Shown in pieces: positions 61,966-64,000 of a stretch of 64,000 nucleotides of DNA; the stretch's first letter is position 1, and every line of letters starts with the position of its first letter. The stretch lies in contig JAOAEQ010000003.1 of NCBI GenBank assembly GCA_026416715.1, positions 1 to 64,000 on the forward strand. Direction: 5' to 3'. This stretch comes from a bacterium. Its GTDB lineage: Bacteria > UBP4 > UBA4092 > JAOAEQ01. The notes under the pieces were generated by a model. That model did not search any database, was not told the origin of the DNA, and saw only the letters and a program-made list of their open reading frames with translations. The translations under genes were made by a program, and so were the position numbers.

Positions 61966-64000
61966 TCAAATTCCAGGGTCTGGAGTTTGAGCCCGAAATT
62001 TTCGTAAACGGAGCGAATTGGTAATCACTGATACTGAGGAGAACGCCATCGCTGCTGCTGCGTAGATAGGGTTGAGTAGGATTCCGAAAAATGGGTAGAG
62101 AACCCCTGCGGCAATAGGGATTCCGATAAGATTGTAGATAAACGCCCAGAATAGATTTTGCTTAATCGTTTTCATGGTTTCTCGGGATAACTGTATAGCT
62201 ATTGGAACACTTTTCAAGTCATTTGTAATCAGGGTTATATCCGCAGATTCGATTGCGATATCAGAGCCGGAACTAAGTGCGAGTCCGATATCCGCTTGAG
62301 TTAACGCCGGTGCATCGTTTATCCCATCGCCAACAAACGCAACGATATGTCCCTGCTGTTGTAAGTGTTTAATTTCGTTTGCTTTTTCTTGTGGAAGCAC
62401 TTCTGCAATAATCCGATTCATCCCGAGTTGGTTTGCGATTGCCGTAGCAGTTTTTTGATTGTCTCCGGTAAGCAGGATAGTGGTCAATCTGAGGGATTCC
62501 AGTTGTGCAATAACCTCTTTCGCAGTTGGTTTAAGAGTATCTGCCACCGCTATGATTCCAGCTGGTTTGCCATCAACAGCAATAACCATAATCGTTTTCC
62601 CCTGTGCTGATAAGTCATCAATAGCCTTGATGAATCGGGAACTACCATCGTCTGGACTCGACTCGAAAATCTTGATTTCATTTAACTCCATAAATTTTTT
62701 ATTTCCAATTAATATTTTTCTTCCGTTCACTATCCCACTTAATCCCAACCCAGGGTCAACCTTGAATTCTGCCACTTCAACCGGTTTGATTCCCTGTTTA
62801 ACAGCATATGTAACGATCGCATCGCTAATTGGATGTTCGGACGCATTCTCAAGTGATGCGACTAAAACCAGCAAATCCGTTTCCGGCGTTTGTAGGGATG
62901 GTGTCGTATTCGCATCGGTAGAACCGAAATTTACAACAAAATCAGTAACCTGTAACTTCCCTTGGGTAAGGGTTCCGGTTTTATCGAAAACTACGGTATC
63001 AATCTGCTGTGCTTTTTCCAAACTATCAATATTGCGGATTAAAATGCCGAGTTCCGCCCCTTTCCCGGTTCCAACGATAACCGCTGTTGGAGTAGCTAAA
63101 CCCAGTGCACAAGGACAGGCAATGATTAATACTGAGACAAAATTCATGAGCGCAAATCCTAACGATGGTTTCGGACCCAATAATAACCATAACAGAAACG
63201 TTATGCTGGCAATGCTGATAACCAACGGAACGAAAATCCCGGCAACGCGATCCGCAAAACGTTGAATTGATGGTTTCTGCAATTGCGTTTGCTGAACGAG
63301 AGCAACGATTTGTGCGAGCATTGTTTCTTTTCCAACCTTGGTTGCACGAACTTTCAATACCCCGTGGATATTGATGGTTGCGCCGATAACCGCATCACCA
63401 ACCTGTTTTTCAACTGGGATACTTTCTCCCGTTAGCATCGATTCATCTACGGCGGACGTTCCATCAATGATAATTCCATCAACAGGAATCTTTTCTCCTG
63501 GGCGAACTATGATAATATCACCAACTAGAATTTCATCAAGTGGAAGGTCTACTTCAGTTTCGTTGCGAATAACACGAGCGGATTTGGGTTGTAATGCGGT
63601 TAGTTTCCGAATCGCAGATGATGTTTGACGCTTCGCTCGCGATTCTAAAAGTTTTCCAAGCAAAATCAGGGTGATAATCGTAGCAGTAGTATCAAAATAG
63701 ATATTGGCGCTAAGGTGCATCGAACCAGCTGAATGGCTCGGGTGAACATCAAATAGCGAATAAAAAGTTGCAATGGTGCTATATAAATAAGCGGAAACAG
63801 TGCCAACGGTAACTAGCGTATTCATATCAGCGGTTTTATGTTTCGTCGCTGACCAGAATCCACGAAGGAATGGGCTTCCTGCCCAGAAAAGAACCGGCGT
63901 GGTGAGCAGGAATAAGACCAGATTAATAACCTGATTCGGAATCGCTCGAAGCCCAGATATCATATGTGCCATACTACCGAGCATAATGATTGTGGTTAGA
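61966..64000 (-). CDS. copA: Copper-translocating P1B-type ATPase, N-terminus outside window
   Basis: The visible 678 residues run from the first membrane helices to the stop. The frame stays open to the right edge, so the N-terminal part (usually with metal-binding HMA domains) is missing. Motifs: TGESIPVEK (actuator), [11 protein letters not shown] (the Cys-Pro-Cys metal site of Cu+ pumps), [10 protein letters not shown] with the phosphorylated Asp, HPIS (nucleotide domain) and [10 protein letters not shown]. The C-terminal helix carries the MAFSSVSV motif of CopA. It exports copper(I), giving metal resistance or supplying cuproenzymes. Its regulator is not in view. Confidence 0.95.
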   Translation of the reverse strand, partial: LTTIIMLGSMAHMISGLRAIPNQVINLVLFLLTTPVLFWAGSPFLRGFWSATKHKTADMNTLVTVGTVSAYLYSTIATFYSLFDVHPSHSAGSMHLSANIYFDTTATIITLILLGKLLESRAKRQTSSAIRKLTALQPKSARVIRNETEVDLPLDEILVGDIIIVRPGEKIPVDGIIIDGTSAVDESMLTGESIPVEKQVGDAVIGATINIHGVLKVRATKVGKETMLAQIVALVQQTQLQKPSIQRFADRVAGIFVPLVISIASITFLLWLLLGPKPSLGFALMNFVSVLIIACPCALGLATPTAVIVGTGKGAELGILIRNIDSLEKAQQIDTVVFDKTGTLTQGKLQVTDFVVNFGSTDANTTPSLQTPETDLLVLVASLENASEHPISDAIVTYAVKQGIKPVEVAEFKVDPGLGLSGIVNGRKILIGNKKFMELNEIKIFESSPDDGSSRFIKAIDDLSAQGKTIMVIAVDGKPAGIIAVADTLKPTAKEVIAQLESLRLTTILLTGDNQKTATAIANQLGMNRIIAEVLPQEKANEIKHLQQQGHIVAFVGDGINDAPALTQADIGLALSSGSDIAIESADITLITNDLKSVPIAIQLSRETMKTIKQNLFWAFIYNLIGIPIAAGVLYPFFGILLNPIYAAAAMAFSSVSVITNSLRLRKFRAQTPDPGI

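Noticed and set aside
62459-63265. 268-codon open frame opposite copA
   Set aside because: It is antisense to the conserved ATPase core, including the CPC and DKTGT motifs; it is a shadow of that gene.

Overview
The window is AT-rich bacterial DNA from an organism I cannot assign to a genus. It is probably a diderm: the heptose genes gmhA and rfaE2, many Sec signal peptides, type IV prepilin-like proteins and a copper P-type ATPase are present. Secreted proteins end in short conserved tails (PVELxxFE, TSAPLF), and there are parallel beta-helix proteins ending in a 'DxDGxxR...GCDE' block; this looks like lineages in or near the FCB/PVC assemblage or an uncultured phylum. An Asp23-AmaP-DUF2273 trio, best known from Firmicutes, is also present. 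Start sites mix strong Shine-Dalgarno sequences with starts that have none. Four sigma70-type promoters (TTGACA-like, 17-18 bp, TATAAA-like) can be read.

Layout. 1-1562: the end of a type III-A CRISPR operon (csm5 C-terminus) and a CARF-domain ancillary nuclease candidate. 1590-4678: a ParB-like orphan, an unknown protein made of two 99-residue repeats, and a secreted serine beta-lactamase-like hydrolase. 4866-39846: about 35 kb of genes all on the minus strand, forming a glycan scavenging locus. It holds a LarA-like racemase, a ROK repressor, an M20 amidohydrolase, three GATase1/BPL_N-like proteins, an ABC importer whose binding protein is fused to a permease, GHL10-type proteins (three), NlpC/P60-lectin proteins (two), a ceramidase-like protein, a URO-D-like protein, a GH42-like protein, an endonuclease/phosphatase-CBM protein with an in-frame stop, GH20, two GH84-like proteins and an (alpha/alpha)6-barrel glycosidase. 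39936-42117: glutamate dehydrogenase and an N-formylglutamate amidohydrolase-like protein. 42245-51781: three prepilin-like proteins interleaved with a PD40 propeller protein, two beta-helix proteins and malic enzyme. 51918-53141: a DegT-type aminotransferase. 53573-59781 (plus strand): a degenerate cyclase-family protein, the Asp23 trio, heptose genes, a PcrA helicase whose C-terminal domain is a separate overlapping gene, and gatC. 59810-64000 (minus): a TPR protein and a truncated copper ATPase.

How it fits together. GH20 and GH84 enzymes point to beta-N-acetylhexosaminides (chitin oligomers, peptidoglycan, mucin or glycosaminoglycan) as substrates. The ABC importer would take up products, the ROK protein is the likely local regulator, and glutamate dehydrogenase and malic enzyme lie downstream in central metabolism. 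No SusC/SusD pair, sugar kinase, NagA or NagB is in view. The most unusual items are the binding protein-permease fusion, the stop codon splitting an EEP/CBM protein, the split helicase, the CARF candidate, and a family of secreted proteins sharing one Ig-like module and common C-terminal tails.
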